Counted from the first letter of the stretch, positions 1 through 6,086 are shown. The stretch is DNA of 6,601 bases from Gemmatimonadaceae bacterium (GCA_019689955.1 JADGGM010000180.1:1-6601), one strand, 5' to 3'. Numbers and translations are program-made. Notes: generated from the letters alone by a model not told the origin.

Positions 1-2
1 GC

Positions 3-1304
3 GCGGAGATCTTCGTCGGCCGACTCGGCGTGCGCGACGGCGTGCCGGGCGCGGAGGCCGCGCGCGGCGCGCCGCGCGAACCCGCGCCGCGGCGCGCGAC
101 GGACCTCCTCCTCGACGGGCTGGCGACGCGATTCGCCGACGGATACGCGGCGGGGGTCGCGCCGCTCAAGCAAGCGCTGCACTCGTTCTGCGAGCAGGCC
201 GGGCGCAGCAAAGACGGGATCATCCGCTGGCTGTGGACGATGTGCCCCGTCGCCCCCGAGCCCATGGCCGCGGACCTGTGGGACGACGAGTCGTGGCACG
301 AGCTGGCCGCGCACGCGGTCCGCCTCGCCCGCGATGCCGGCGCGCTGGCCACTCTCCCCATCGCGCTCAGCTACCGCGCCGCGGTGCACGTCCATTCGGG
401 CGAGTTCGCGGCGGCGTCGGCGATGATCCAGGAGGCCGATGCGATCACCGAGGCGATCGGGAACGCACCGCTCCGTTACACTGCGCTCACGCTCGCTGCG
501 TGGCGCGGCGAGGAAGGTCCGGCGATGCGGCTCATCGCGTCCAGCGTCAAGGAGGCGACGGCCAGAGGGGAAGGGCGGGCGCTCGGTCTCGCCGGCTACG
601 CGACCGCGGTGCTCTACAACGGGCTCGGTCGCTACCACGCGGCGCTCACGGGCGCGCGACAGGCGTGCGATCACGACGACGTGGGCTTCTTCGGCTGGTC
701 GCTCGTCGAGCTGATCGAGGCGGGGGCGCGGTGCGGGGCGCACGACGTCGCGGCCGCGGCGCTCCGACAGCTCGAGGAACGAGCACGCGCCGCCGGGACG
801 GACTGGGCACTCGGCGTGCTGGCGCGGTCGAGCGCGCTCCTCGAGGACGGGCGCGCGGCCAATGCGCTGTACCGCGAGGCGCTGGCGCGACTCGCGCGCT
901 GCCGGATCGCGGTGCACCTGGCGCGCGCGCACCTGGTGTACGGCGAGTGGCTGCGCCGCGAGAACCGCCGCGTCGATGCGCGGGCGCAGCTTCGGATCGC
1001 GTACGAGATGTTCACGCGCTTCGGGGCGGAGGCCTTCGCCGAGCGTGCGCGCGCCGAGCTCTCGGCGACGGGGGAGACGGTGCGCAAACGCGTGGTCGAG
1101 TCGCGCGATGTGCTCACGGCGCAGGAGGCGCTGGTCGCCCGGCTCGCGGCGCAGGGACGTACCAACCCCGAGATCGGAGCCCAGCTCTTCATCAGCCCTC
1201 GCACGGCCGAGTACCACCTGCGCAAAGTGTTCACCAAGCTCGGCATCACCTCGCGCCGAAGCCTCCGCGACGCGCTCCGCGACCTTGCCCCCGCGTCCTC
1301 CTAG
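3..1304 (+). CDS. LuxR-family transcriptional regulator, large AAA/TPR-type (5' partial)
   Basis: This is the C-terminal part of a DNA-binding regulator; the reading frame is open from base 3, so the true start is outside the window. GTG at 30 is an internal Val, not a convincing start. An Ala/Arg/Pro-rich linker comes first. About 300 residues of helical TPR-like repeats follow, with Ala-rich helices and phrases such as HSGEFAAASAMIQEAD and ATAVLYNGLGRY. The last 63 residues form a LuxR/GerE helix-turn-helix (about 1113-1280; LTAQEALVARLAAQGRTNPE, then the recognition helix SPRTAEYHLRKVF). This layout matches the family of roughly 900-residue LuxR regulators with an N-terminal AAA ATPase domain, which would lie upstream. 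Such proteins are thought to sense a ligand through the ATPase/repeat part and bind promoters through the HTH. The ligand cannot be read here. The hydrolase gene 141 bases downstream is a plausible target. Confidence 0.92.
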   Translation, partial: AEIFVGRLGVRDGVPGAEAARGAPREPAPRRATDLLLDGLATRFADGYAAGVAPLKQALHSFCEQAGRSKDGIIRWLWTMCPVAPEPMAADLWDDESWHELAAHAVRLARDAGALATLPIALSYRAAVHVHSGEFAAASAMIQEADAITEAIGNAPLRYTALTLAAWRGEEGPAMRLIASSVKEATARGEGRALGLAGYATAVLYNGLGRYHAALTGARQACDHDDVGFFGWSLVELIEAGARCGAHDVAAAALRQLEERARAAGTDWALGVLARSSALLEDGRAANALYREALARLARCRIAVHLARAHLVYGEWLRRENRRVDARAQLRIAYEMFTRFGAEAFAERARAELSATGETVRKRVVESRDVLTAQEALVARLAAQGRTNPEIGAQLFISPRTAEYHLRKVFTKLGITSRRSLRDALRDLAPASS

Positions 1305-1309
1305 CCGCA

Positions 1310-1326
1310 GAGGCGGCCATCGCCTC
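1310..1326 (+). terminator. small hairpin just after the regulator stop (possible terminator)
   Basis: GAGGCG (1310-1315) pairs perfectly with CGCCTC (1321-1326) around a 5-base loop, starting 5 bases after the TAG stop. No T-tract follows, so intrinsic termination is uncertain. It could equally be a chance GC-rich stem. Confidence 0.25.
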
Positions 1327-1334
1327 GCCGACCC

Positions 1335-1352
1335 CCGGGGCAGATGCCCGGG
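1335..1352. promoter_or_regulatory. 18-bp imperfect dyad between regulator and hydrolase (candidate operator)
   Basis: Positions 1335-1342 and 1345-1352 are complementary at 7 of 8 pairs around a central GA; the core arms are GGGCA and TGCCC. Its size is similar to LuxR-type binding sites, and it lies in the gap between the regulator and the gene it might control. No clear -35/-10 pair could be placed beside it, so its role is inference. Confidence 0.25.
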
Positions 1353-1400
1353 ACAGACCAGGGTGTTCGACGGACGCGATGCGCTGCCCGTCGCCGCGAT

Positions 1401-1442
1401 AGTGCTCCTCGTCGTTTCACCTCTTCTCTTCACAGGAGCACT
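1401..1442 (+). promoter_or_regulatory. RBS-sequestering inverted repeat upstream of the hydrolase
   Basis: AGTGCTCCT (1401-1409) is the exact reverse complement of AGGAGCACT (1434-1442). The right arm contains the AGGAG Shine-Dalgarno (1434-1438), which sits 7 bases before the ATG at 1446. The 24-base loop is almost purely C/T and should stay unpaired. In the mRNA this would fold into a stem hiding the ribosome binding site, which suggests translational control or temperature- or factor-dependent opening. A DNA operator is an alternative. The pairing is seen in the sequence; the regulatory role is inferred. Confidence 0.5.
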
Positions 1443-1445
1443 CTC

Positions 1446-2318
1446 ATGAGCACCATCACCATCAAAGACGGCACCGAGATCTACTACAAGGATTGGGGGG
1501 AAGGTCCCGCCGTCGTCTTCTCCCACGGGTGGCCGTTGAACGCCGACGCGTGGGACGGGCAGATGCTGTTCCTCGCACAGAACGGATTCCGGGTGGTCGC
1601 GCACGACCGGCGCGGGCACGGCCGGTCGAGTCAGCCGTCTTCGGGGAACGACATGGACACGTACGCCGACGACCTCGCCGCCCTCATCGAAGCGCTCGAC
1701 CTCCACGACGTCACCCTGGTGGGTCACTCGACCGGTGGCGGCGAGGTCGCGCGTTACATCGGGCGCCACGGTACCGCCCGCGTCGCCAGAGCGGTCCTCA
1801 TCGCCGCGATCCCGCCGCTCCTGCTGAAGACCCCGGCGAACCCCGAGGGGCTACCGATCGAGCTGTTCGATGGCTTGCGCGCCGCGCTCTTCAAAGACCG
1901 CGCGCAGTTCTACAAGGACTTCGCGCTCCAGTTCTACGGCGCGAACCGGGAAGGGGCCAAGGTCTCGCAGGGGATCCTCGATCAGTTCTGGATCTGGAGC
2001 ATGCAGGCCGGGCTCCTGAACGTCTACGAGTGCAGCAAGGCGTTCTCCGAGACGGACTTCACCGAGGACCTGAAGCAGTTCGACGTGCCGACGCTGGTGC
2101 TCCACGGCGAAGATGACCAGATCGTCCCCGTGAAGGACTCAGCGATGAAGTCGGCGCGGCTCATCAAGGGCGCGAAGGACATCTACTACCCCGGCGCACC
2201 GCACGGCATCACCGCCACACACCAGGATCAGGTGAACAGCGAGCTGCTCCAGTTCATCCGGAGCTCGCCGGCACAAGCGTCCCGGGACCGCGCGAGGGCC
2301 GCCGCCGTCACCCACTGA
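1446..2318 (+). CDS. alpha/beta hydrolase, non-heme chloroperoxidase/arylesterase type
   Basis: The 290-residue product is an alpha/beta-fold hydrolase of the cofactor-free (non-heme) chloroperoxidase/aryl esterase family. Members hydrolyse esters and can make peracids from a carboxylic acid and hydrogen peroxide, which then halogenate. Visible signatures are the oxyanion-loop motif HGWP (27-30), HDRRGHGRS (53-61), the nucleophile elbow GHSTGG with Ser95, the acid in HGEDDQIVP (Asp224) and the catalytic His253 in APHG. All three catalytic residues are present, so it should be active. It has no signal peptide and is likely cytoplasmic. The ATG at 1446 is chosen because AGGAG lies 7 bases upstream and family proteins begin close to this [13 protein letters not shown] start; the longer frame upstream is not protein-like. 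The C-terminus carries an Ala/Arg-rich tail of about 14 residues beyond the usual end of the fold. Its stop overlaps the RBS of the next gene. The natural substrate is unknown. Confidence 0.94.
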   Translation: MSTITIKDGTEIYYKDWGEGPAVVFSHGWPLNADAWDGQMLFLAQNGFRVVAHDRRGHGRSSQPSSGNDMDTYADDLAALIEALDLHDVTLVGHSTGGGEVARYIGRHGTARVARAVLIAAIPPLLLKTPANPEGLPIELFDGLRAALFKDRAQFYKDFALQFYGANREGAKVSQGILDQFWIWSMQAGLLNVYECSKAFSETDFTEDLKQFDVPTLVLHGEDDQIVPVKDSAMKSARLIKGAKDIYYPGAPHGITATHQDQVNSELLQFIRSSPAQASRDRARAAAVTH

Positions 2319-2323
2319 GGAGG
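2318..2323 (+). promoter_or_regulatory. AGGAGG ribosome binding site overlapping the hydrolase stop
   Basis: A perfect AGGAGG begins at the last base of the hydrolase TGA. An in-frame ATG at 2324 directly abuts it and is too close to be used; the ATG at 2333 has 9 bases of spacing and begins MKIVIIGGTG, the usual start of this family. This decides the start and implies coupled translation of the two genes. Confidence 0.85.
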
Positions 2324-2332
2324 ATGCCCACC

Positions 2333-3097
2333 ATGAAGATCGTGATCATCGGCGGGACGGGGCTCATCGGGTCGAAGGTCGTCCCGTGCCTTCACGCGCA
2401 CGGCCACGAGGCGGTGCCCGCGTCTCCGGACACCGGGGTCAACACCATCACCGGCGAGGGGCTCGCCCAGGCCCTCGCCGGAGCGGCCGTCGTCGTCGAC
2501 GTGTCGAACTCGCCATCGTTCGAGGATGCGGCGGTGCTGACGTTCTTCGAGACGTCGACCAAGAACCTCCACGCGGCCGAAGCGGCGGCGGGGGTGGGGC
2601 ATCATGTCGCGCTGTCCATCGTGGGGTGCGACCGTGCGCCGGAGAGCGGCTATCTCCGCGCCAAGGTCGCCCAGGAGACGTTGATCCGGAGCTCGCCGAT
2701 CCCCTACTCGATCGTTCGGGCGACGCAGTTCTTCGAGTTCTTCAAACGCATCGCGGACGAGGCAACGGACGGGAACACCGTGCGCGTCCCGCCCGTGCTG
2801 TTCCAGCCGATGGCGGCCGCGGACGTTGCCAACGTGGTGTGCGAGGTCGCCATGGGCGCGCCGCTGAACGGCATCGTCGAAGTCGGGGGGCCGCAGCAGT
2901 TCCGATTCGACGAGTTTCTCAGGCTCGGGCTCGCCGTGCGGCACGACGCTCGCGACGTGGTCGCCGACCCGCACGCCCGCTACTTCGGGGCGGAGCTGGA
3001 CGAGCGCAGCCTGGTGCCGGGCGCCGGCGCTCGGCTCGGCACGACGCGGTTCGCCGACTGGCTCAGCCGAACCGCGGCACCGGCCGTTCCAGCGTGA
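2333..3097 (+). CDS. NAD(P)-binding atypical SDR / NmrA-like oxidoreductase
   Basis: The 254-residue protein has an N-terminal Rossmann fold: MKIVIIGGTGLIG gives the dinucleotide motif GxxGxxG (Gly7, Gly10, Gly13). A strand ending in VVVDVSNSPSFED (53-65) matches the NAD(P)H-binding NmrA-like/atypical short-chain reductase group. Ser95, Tyr107 and Lys111 (in GYLRAK) have SDR-like spacing, so a catalytic SDR-type triad is possible; many close relatives are annotated only as NAD(P)H-binding proteins. The region IPYSIVRATQFFEFF (123-137) is typical of the family and shapes the substrate pocket. Length is normal. It is soluble and cytoplasmic with no signal peptide. It is translated with the upstream hydrolase, so both may act on one substrate or in one stress response, but the reaction cannot be stated. 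The start choice is explained at the RBS entry. Confidence 0.9.
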   Translation: MKIVIIGGTGLIGSKVVPCLHAHGHEAVPASPDTGVNTITGEGLAQALAGAAVVVDVSNSPSFEDAAVLTFFETSTKNLHAAEAAAGVGHHVALSIVGCDRAPESGYLRAKVAQETLIRSSPIPYSIVRATQFFEFFKRIADEATDGNTVRVPPVLFQPMAAADVANVVCEVAMGAPLNGIVEVGGPQQFRFDEFLRLGLAVRHDARDVVADPHARYFGAELDERSLVPGAGARLGTTRFADWLSRTAAPAVPA

Positions 3098-3123
3098 CCG
3101 ATCGCTCCGGTCGCTGACGCTGG
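3089..3123 (+). terminator. bulged hairpin spanning the SDR stop (possible terminator or attenuator)
   Basis: The outer arms CCAGCGT (3089-3095) and ACGCTGG (3117-3123) pair perfectly. Directly inside, GACCG (3096-3100) pairs with CGGTC (3108-3112) around a 7-base loop, leaving GCTG as a bulge. That gives 12 pairs across the SDR stop codon. No T-run follows. It may slow or end transcription, or protect the mRNA 3' end. Confidence 0.35.
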
Positions 3124-3137
3124 GTGAATGCACGTCG

Positions 3138-3183
3138 GTGGATGGCGCGCCCTTCGAGCAGGAGCGAGCGGCGCGCCATCCGC
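3138..3183. repeat. 12-bp perfect inverted repeat between SDR and cupin genes
   Basis: GGATGGCGCGCC (3140-3151) is the exact reverse complement of GGCGCGCCATCC (3170-3181), with an 18-base spacer. One G-U and one G-C pair extend the stem to 3138/3183. It lies wholly outside coding sequence, 32 bases before the cupin start. It may act as a terminator, an attenuator or a protein-binding site. No T-tract follows, which weakens the terminator reading. Confidence 0.5.
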
Positions 3184-3215
3184 GCCCGCACCCATCTCAC
3201 GAGGAGAACACGGCG

Positions 3216-3629
3216 ATGTGCACCTTCAAGATCACGGCGGCTCTTCTGACCAGCCTCTTGTGCTTCGTCAGCATCCCGCTGAGCGCTCAGGAGCCCACGG
3301 TCACACCGGTGGTGACGAAAGCGCTGACGGGGATCCCGGGGAAAGAGATCCTGGTGCTCACGGTCGAGTACGCGCCCGGCGGATCGGACGCTGTGCACCG
3401 GCACAACGCCAACGCGATCGTCTACGTGCTGGAGGGCTCGGTGGTGGAGCAGGTGAAGGGAGGGAAGCCGGTGACGCTGACCGCCGGACAGACGTTCTAC
3501 GAAGGCCCCGGGGACATCCACGTCGTCGGCCGGAACGCGAGCCGTACGCGGCCGGCCAAGATCCTGGCGATCCTGGTGAAGGACAAAGGCGCCCCGGCGC
3601 TCGTGCCGGTCGCGCAGCGAACGCCGTGA
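3216..3629 (+). CDS. small exported cupin-domain protein
   Basis: The 137-residue protein begins with a Sec signal peptide: Lys5, a hydrophobic stretch at about 7-21, then PLSA before QEP, with likely cleavage after Ala24. The mature part (about 113 residues) is a single-domain cupin beta-barrel. Motif 1 is HRHNANAIVYVLEG (His61, His63) and motif 2 is YEGPGDIHVVGRN (His102). The Glu normally four residues after the second His is Ala67, so any metal would be held by three histidines. Relatives are annotated only as cupin-domain proteins; the reaction is unknown. ATG 3216 is chosen because GAGGAG (3201-3206) lies 9 bases upstream and the signal peptide starts there; the frame is open from 3138 but that stretch is the inverted repeat. 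It acts outside the cytoplasm, unlike the two enzymes upstream. It may share their transcript through the hairpins or have its own. Confidence 0.9.
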   Translation: MCTFKITAALLTSLLCFVSIPLSAQEPTVTPVVTKALTGIPGKEILVLTVEYAPGGSDAVHRHNANAIVYVLEGSVVEQVKGGKPVTLTAGQTFYEGPGDIHVVGRNASRTRPAKILAILVKDKGAPALVPVAQRTP

Positions 3630-3812
3630 CGCGACGGTAGCCGAGGACGCCGAGCCGTCTGCCGCCGTTTGCCGCGGGGGTACGCGGGTTGCCGGGCCAC
3701 GCTCCGTGGCGAGGCGATGGGCAGCATCGGCGCGCCACCTCGCTCGCGGCTTACCGAGCGCCGCCGCGAGGCCCGGCGCGCCGCACACCCGCCTCGCGCG
3801 CGGAGACGCGAG
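3630..3812. other. 183-base structured non-coding gap
   Basis: No gene is supported here. A small perfect hairpin GCCACG/CGTGGC (3696-3701/3705-3710, 3-base loop) overlaps one arm of a wider pair, GCCGGGCC (3691-3698) with GGCCCGGC (3770-3777). A further pair, CCTCGC (3738-3743) and GCGAGG (3766-3771), lies inside it. These foldings compete, so the region may hold the 3' end of the cupin transcript and the leader of the next one. No convincing promoter was seen. Confidence 0.35.
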
Positions 3813-4589
3813 ATGGTCATACAGTGGCTGTATGACATCCCCGATTGGCTCCTGGCCGTCCTGGTCATGGGGACGTTGATCGTGCTGTCCGCGGCCGGCG
3901 TGGTGGCCACGCGCCCGGTGCGGTCGCGCGCGATGACGAACGACGTCGCCGGCGCCGTGCTCGCCACCGTGGGGCTCATCCACGGCATCCTGCTCGCGCT
4001 CATCGCGGTGGCCGCGTGGAACAACTACACCGCCGCGAGCAACGCCGCCGAACGCGAGGCCGGAGCGCTCGCGAGCATGCTTCGCCATGCCGATGGGTAT
4101 CCCGAGCCGGCGCGGCAGCGGCTCCAGATGCGGCTGCGCGCGTACGTCGAGCTCGTGATCAATGACGAGTGGCCCGCGCTTCGGCGCGGTCGCGTGAGCG
4201 AGCGCACGATCCAGGCGCGGGATGCCCTCGCGCGCGAGTGGGTCGCCTTTCAACCCACGTCGACCCACGAGCAGGTGCTCTACGCAGCGACCGCGCGCGA
4301 GCTGAAGGAGTTTCTCGACGCGCGGCAAGCGCGCCTCATCGCCGGGCGGACGGGGCTGCCGGCGCCGCTCTGGGCCGTCGCGCTGCTCGGATCGGTCCTC
4401 ACCATCGGGTGCACGTACCTCTTTCGCGTGAACGACGAGCGGATGCAGCACCTGCTGACGGCGGCCGTGGCCGCCATGCTCGGCCTCGTGCTGTATGTCA
4501 TCCTCGTCCTGGATCATCCGGTCTGGGGTGTGCAGGGGATCAAACCGGATCCGTTCACGAGCTTGTGGCAGTTCATGCTGGGGCGGTGA
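3813..4589 (+). CDS. DUF4239 (bestrophin-like) membrane protein
   Basis: The 258-residue protein has four predicted transmembrane helices: about 12-32 (WLLAVLVMGTLIVLSAAG), 46-68 (AGAVLATVGLIHGILLALI), 184-204 and 213-234. Between the two pairs is a soluble helical region of about 115 residues rich in Arg, Glu and Ala. This pattern, with NNYTAASNAAEREAGAL after helix 2, matches DUF4239, a family sometimes called bestrophin-like from its topology. Transport or channel activity is not established for it. Length is normal. ATG 3813 is chosen because GGAGA lies 6 bases upstream and the family starts just before its first helix with WLYDIPDWLL-like sequence; the next ATG (3867) would cut the first helix. 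The start region carries a perfect palindrome and the only in-frame ATA codon noticed in the window's genes. It likely forms an operon with the LssY_C gene 32 bases downstream. Confidence 0.88.
   Translation: MVIQWLYDIPDWLLAVLVMGTLIVLSAAGVVATRPVRSRAMTNDVAGAVLATVGLIHGILLALIAVAAWNNYTAASNAAEREAGALASMLRHADGYPEPARQRLQMRLRAYVELVINDEWPALRRGRVSERTIQARDALAREWVAFQPTSTHEQVLYAATARELKEFLDARQARLIAGRTGLPAPLWAVALLGSVLTIGCTYLFRVNDERMQHLLTAAVAAMLGLVLYVILVLDHPVWGVQGIKPDPFTSLWQFMLGR
3816..3836. promoter_or_regulatory. perfect 9+3+9 palindrome inside the first codons of the DUF4239 gene
   Basis: GTCATACAG (3816-3824) and CTGTATGAC (3828-3836) are exact reverse complements around TGG. The palindrome covers codons 2 to 8 and is less GC-rich than its surroundings. 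It could be a repressor operator (size typical of TetR- or GntR-type sites) or an mRNA hairpin starting right after the AUG that restrains initiation. The symmetry is seen; the binding factor is unknown. Confidence 0.5.
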
Positions 4590-4610
4590 CGTCGCTCGTG
4601 GAGCCTGCCG

Positions 4611-4618
4611 GGAGGTGA
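4611..4618 (+). promoter_or_regulatory. strong GGAGGTGA ribosome binding site of the LssY_C gene
   Basis: GGAGGTGA matches the anti-Shine-Dalgarno over eight bases, with GGAGG 6 bases before ATG 4622. Its TGA (4616-4618) is in frame with that ATG, so the protein cannot start further upstream and no hidden signal peptide precedes it. Confidence 0.85.
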
Positions 4619-4621
4619 CCG

Positions 4622-5824
4622 ATGGCATCCCAGACCCCGCGCCCCCCCAACGGCGTCGCTGCCAGTGCCACGGAGGGAACACGCACCCTTCCCGCCGGCT
4701 CCGCGCTGCACGCCCGCCTGCTCGATCCACTGACGAGCGCCCCATCGACCCGTGGCCGGATGGTGCGCGCGCTCGTGATCGCGCCGACGCCCGACGCCGC
4801 GACCGTCGCCGTCGCGCCGGGCGCGCTCGTGCGCGGGACCATCCTCGATGCCGGCGTGACGGACGACACCCCGCGGCGGCAGATGGTCGCGCCACGCTTC
4901 ACGGAGGTGGCGTTCCCCGACGGCCGCACCGCGCCGCTCGCCGCGCGCGTGGGCGATGTCGACAACGCGCGCGAGACGGTCGACGATTCGGGGCGCGTGC
5001 TCGGCCTCCCGATGGCCGACCGCGCGGAGACCATGGTTCACTGCGCGATGCTCGCGCTCTGCACCGTGCACCCCGTGGCGGCCGCCGCGCTCTACGCCGC
5101 CGACCGCGGCGAGGAGCACGAGCTGCGCCACGCGATCGATCTCCCGGCCGGTGTGGAGCTGACGCTGCGCGTCACCGCCGACGCCCGCGTCCCCGCGTGG
5201 CCGTGGCGCCCTCCCGGCGCCGTCGGCCCTCCCGCGCCGCTGGACGCGCTCCTCCGGAGCCTGCCGCCGCGCGCCTCCGCCCTCGGCGGGCGCATCGCGG
5301 GCGATCTCGTCAACCTCGTGCTCATCGGCGAAGAGGATCGGATTCGCACCGCGTTCCTCGCCGCGGCGTGGGACACGGCGGAGCGACTCTCCGTGCGGAC
5401 CTGCTTCGACACCTTCGTCGCCATGGTCGAGGCACGCGGGTACGTGCACCAACCCGTGTCGACGTTGGTCCTCGACGGCCGGCCCCCCGATCTCGTCTTT
5501 CAGAAGCTCACGGACACGTTCGCGAAGCGCCACCACGTGCGCATCTGGCGCACGGCCGCGACGTGGCGCGATGACCCCGTGTTCGTGGCCGCGGCCACGC
5601 ACGACATCGGGATCGAGCTCTCGACCGAGGAGCGCACCTTCACGCATCGCACCGATCCGGACATCGACCACGAGCGCGACAAGATCGTGAACGACCTGGT
5701 GACGGCGAACGCCGTCGCCGCGCTCTCGCTCATCCCGCGGACGCCGATCCCGGGCGTGACGGTGACCGGGGGAACGGAGCCGGTGGTCACTGACTGGCGC
5801 GTGGCGATCGTGGCCGTTACGTGA
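4622..5824 (+). CDS. LssY C-terminal domain protein with N-terminal beta domains, no signal peptide
   Basis: The 400-residue protein ends in an LssY_C domain (about 226-395): GDLVNLVLIGEEDRIRTAFL, GRPPDLVFQK, FAKRHHVRIWR, AATHDIGIELS and HRTDPDIDHERDKIVNDL are all family hallmarks. The N-terminal half holds a beta-rich domain (about 22-130, beginning LPAGSALHARLLDPL and ending VDNARETVDDSGRVLGLP) and a second segment with a similar opening (LPAGVELTLRVT, 174-185), suggesting an internal repeat. This order is familiar from Acidobacteria-like proteins, which usually start with a Sec signal. Here the N-terminus is Pro/Ala/Thr-rich with none, and an in-frame stop rules out a longer start. No clear transmembrane helix is present; 136-160 is only mildly hydrophobic. 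It may be cytoplasmic, exported another way, or have lost its signal. LssY was named in Legionella in connection with secretion, but the domain's biochemical role is unknown. It likely shares a transcript with the DUF4239 gene. Confidence 0.85.
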   Translation: MASQTPRPPNGVAASATEGTRTLPAGSALHARLLDPLTSAPSTRGRMVRALVIAPTPDAATVAVAPGALVRGTILDAGVTDDTPRRQMVAPRFTEVAFPDGRTAPLAARVGDVDNARETVDDSGRVLGLPMADRAETMVHCAMLALCTVHPVAAAALYAADRGEEHELRHAIDLPAGVELTLRVTADARVPAWPWRPPGAVGPPAPLDALLRSLPPRASALGGRIAGDLVNLVLIGEEDRIRTAFLAAAWDTAERLSVRTCFDTFVAMVEARGYVHQPVSTLVLDGRPPDLVFQKLTDTFAKRHHVRIWRTAATWRDDPVFVAAATHDIGIELSTEERTFTHRTDPDIDHERDKIVNDLVTANAVAALSLIPRTPIPGVTVTGGTEPVVTDWRVAIVAVT

Positions 5825-5834
5825 TCGCGCTCGC

Positions 5835-5858
5835 CGCGGGCGCTCCATAGCGCCCGCG
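5835..5858 (+). terminator. strong 10-bp hairpin after the LssY_C gene
   Basis: CGCGGGCGCT (5835-5844) pairs perfectly with AGCGCCCGCG (5849-5858) around the 4-base loop CCAT, 10 bases after the stop. It is the most stable-looking compact stem in the window and lies where the DUF4239-LssY_C unit should end. There is no T-tract, as is common for hairpins in GC-rich genomes, so termination may need Rho or may be partial. Confidence 0.6.
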
Positions 5859-6086
5859 CGGCCAGCCGCCACGCATCCCCTCCAATGCCATCGACGCATC
5901 GCGGTGGCGCGCGGCGCGACCACGCCGGGAACACGACGTACTTCGCTCAGACAGTTTCCTGACCCGCCCTTCCGGGTCCCCTGACGGCGGTGGCACGGTG
6001 ATTCATCCAGATTCACGTCCATCGCATCCGCCGCATCGCCCCGCGCGGCGGGATCCCAGGATCCTTTCGACCATGGAGCAGCAGTC
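5859..6086. other. intergenic gap before the small hydrophilic gene
   Basis: No gene is supported here. It holds a 6-bp hairpin GACCCG/CGGGTC (5961-5966/5973-5978, loop CCCTTC), two GATTCA copies 10 bases apart (6000 and 6010), and GGATCC twice (6051 and 6059) that can form a small stem. The promoter for the next gene probably lies here, but no -35/-10 pair was convincing. A GGAAC at 5928 lacks a matching downstream box. Confidence 0.4.

Noticed and set aside
1344..1445. Extended start for the hydrolase
   Set aside because: The added 34 residues are Arg-rich and unlike the family, the ATG at 1344 has no RBS, and it would place the RBS hairpin in coding sequence.
2256..2698. 15-base exact direct repeat (2256-2270 and 2684-2698)
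   Set aside because: Both copies encode IRSSP in unrelated proteins; one such match is plausible by chance in 6.6 kb of this composition.
3138..3215. Extended start for the cupin
   Set aside because: It would put 26 charged residues before a clear Sec signal peptide, and the stretch is the inverted repeat; 3216 has a good RBS.
3216..3290. Lipoprotein signal in the cupin (Cys16)
   Set aside because: The residues before Cys16 are SLL, not a lipobox, and the Cys lies inside the hydrophobic core; LSA before QE is a normal signal peptidase I site.
3144..3782. Four copies of the octamer GGCGCGCC flanking the cupin gene
   Set aside because: The same octamer also occurs inside coding regions (66, 2855, 6363), so it is largely a product of base composition; no shared longer sequence links the copies.
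3063..4895. A 610-codon open frame on the minus strand
   Set aside because: It overlaps four recognised plus-strand genes and its translation is Arg/Ala/His-rich with no family pattern; in GC-rich DNA the antisense of a GC3-biased gene often stays open.
5928..5960. ECF sigma-type promoter starting at GGAAC
   Set aside because: No matching downstream GTC/CGTC box at the expected distance.
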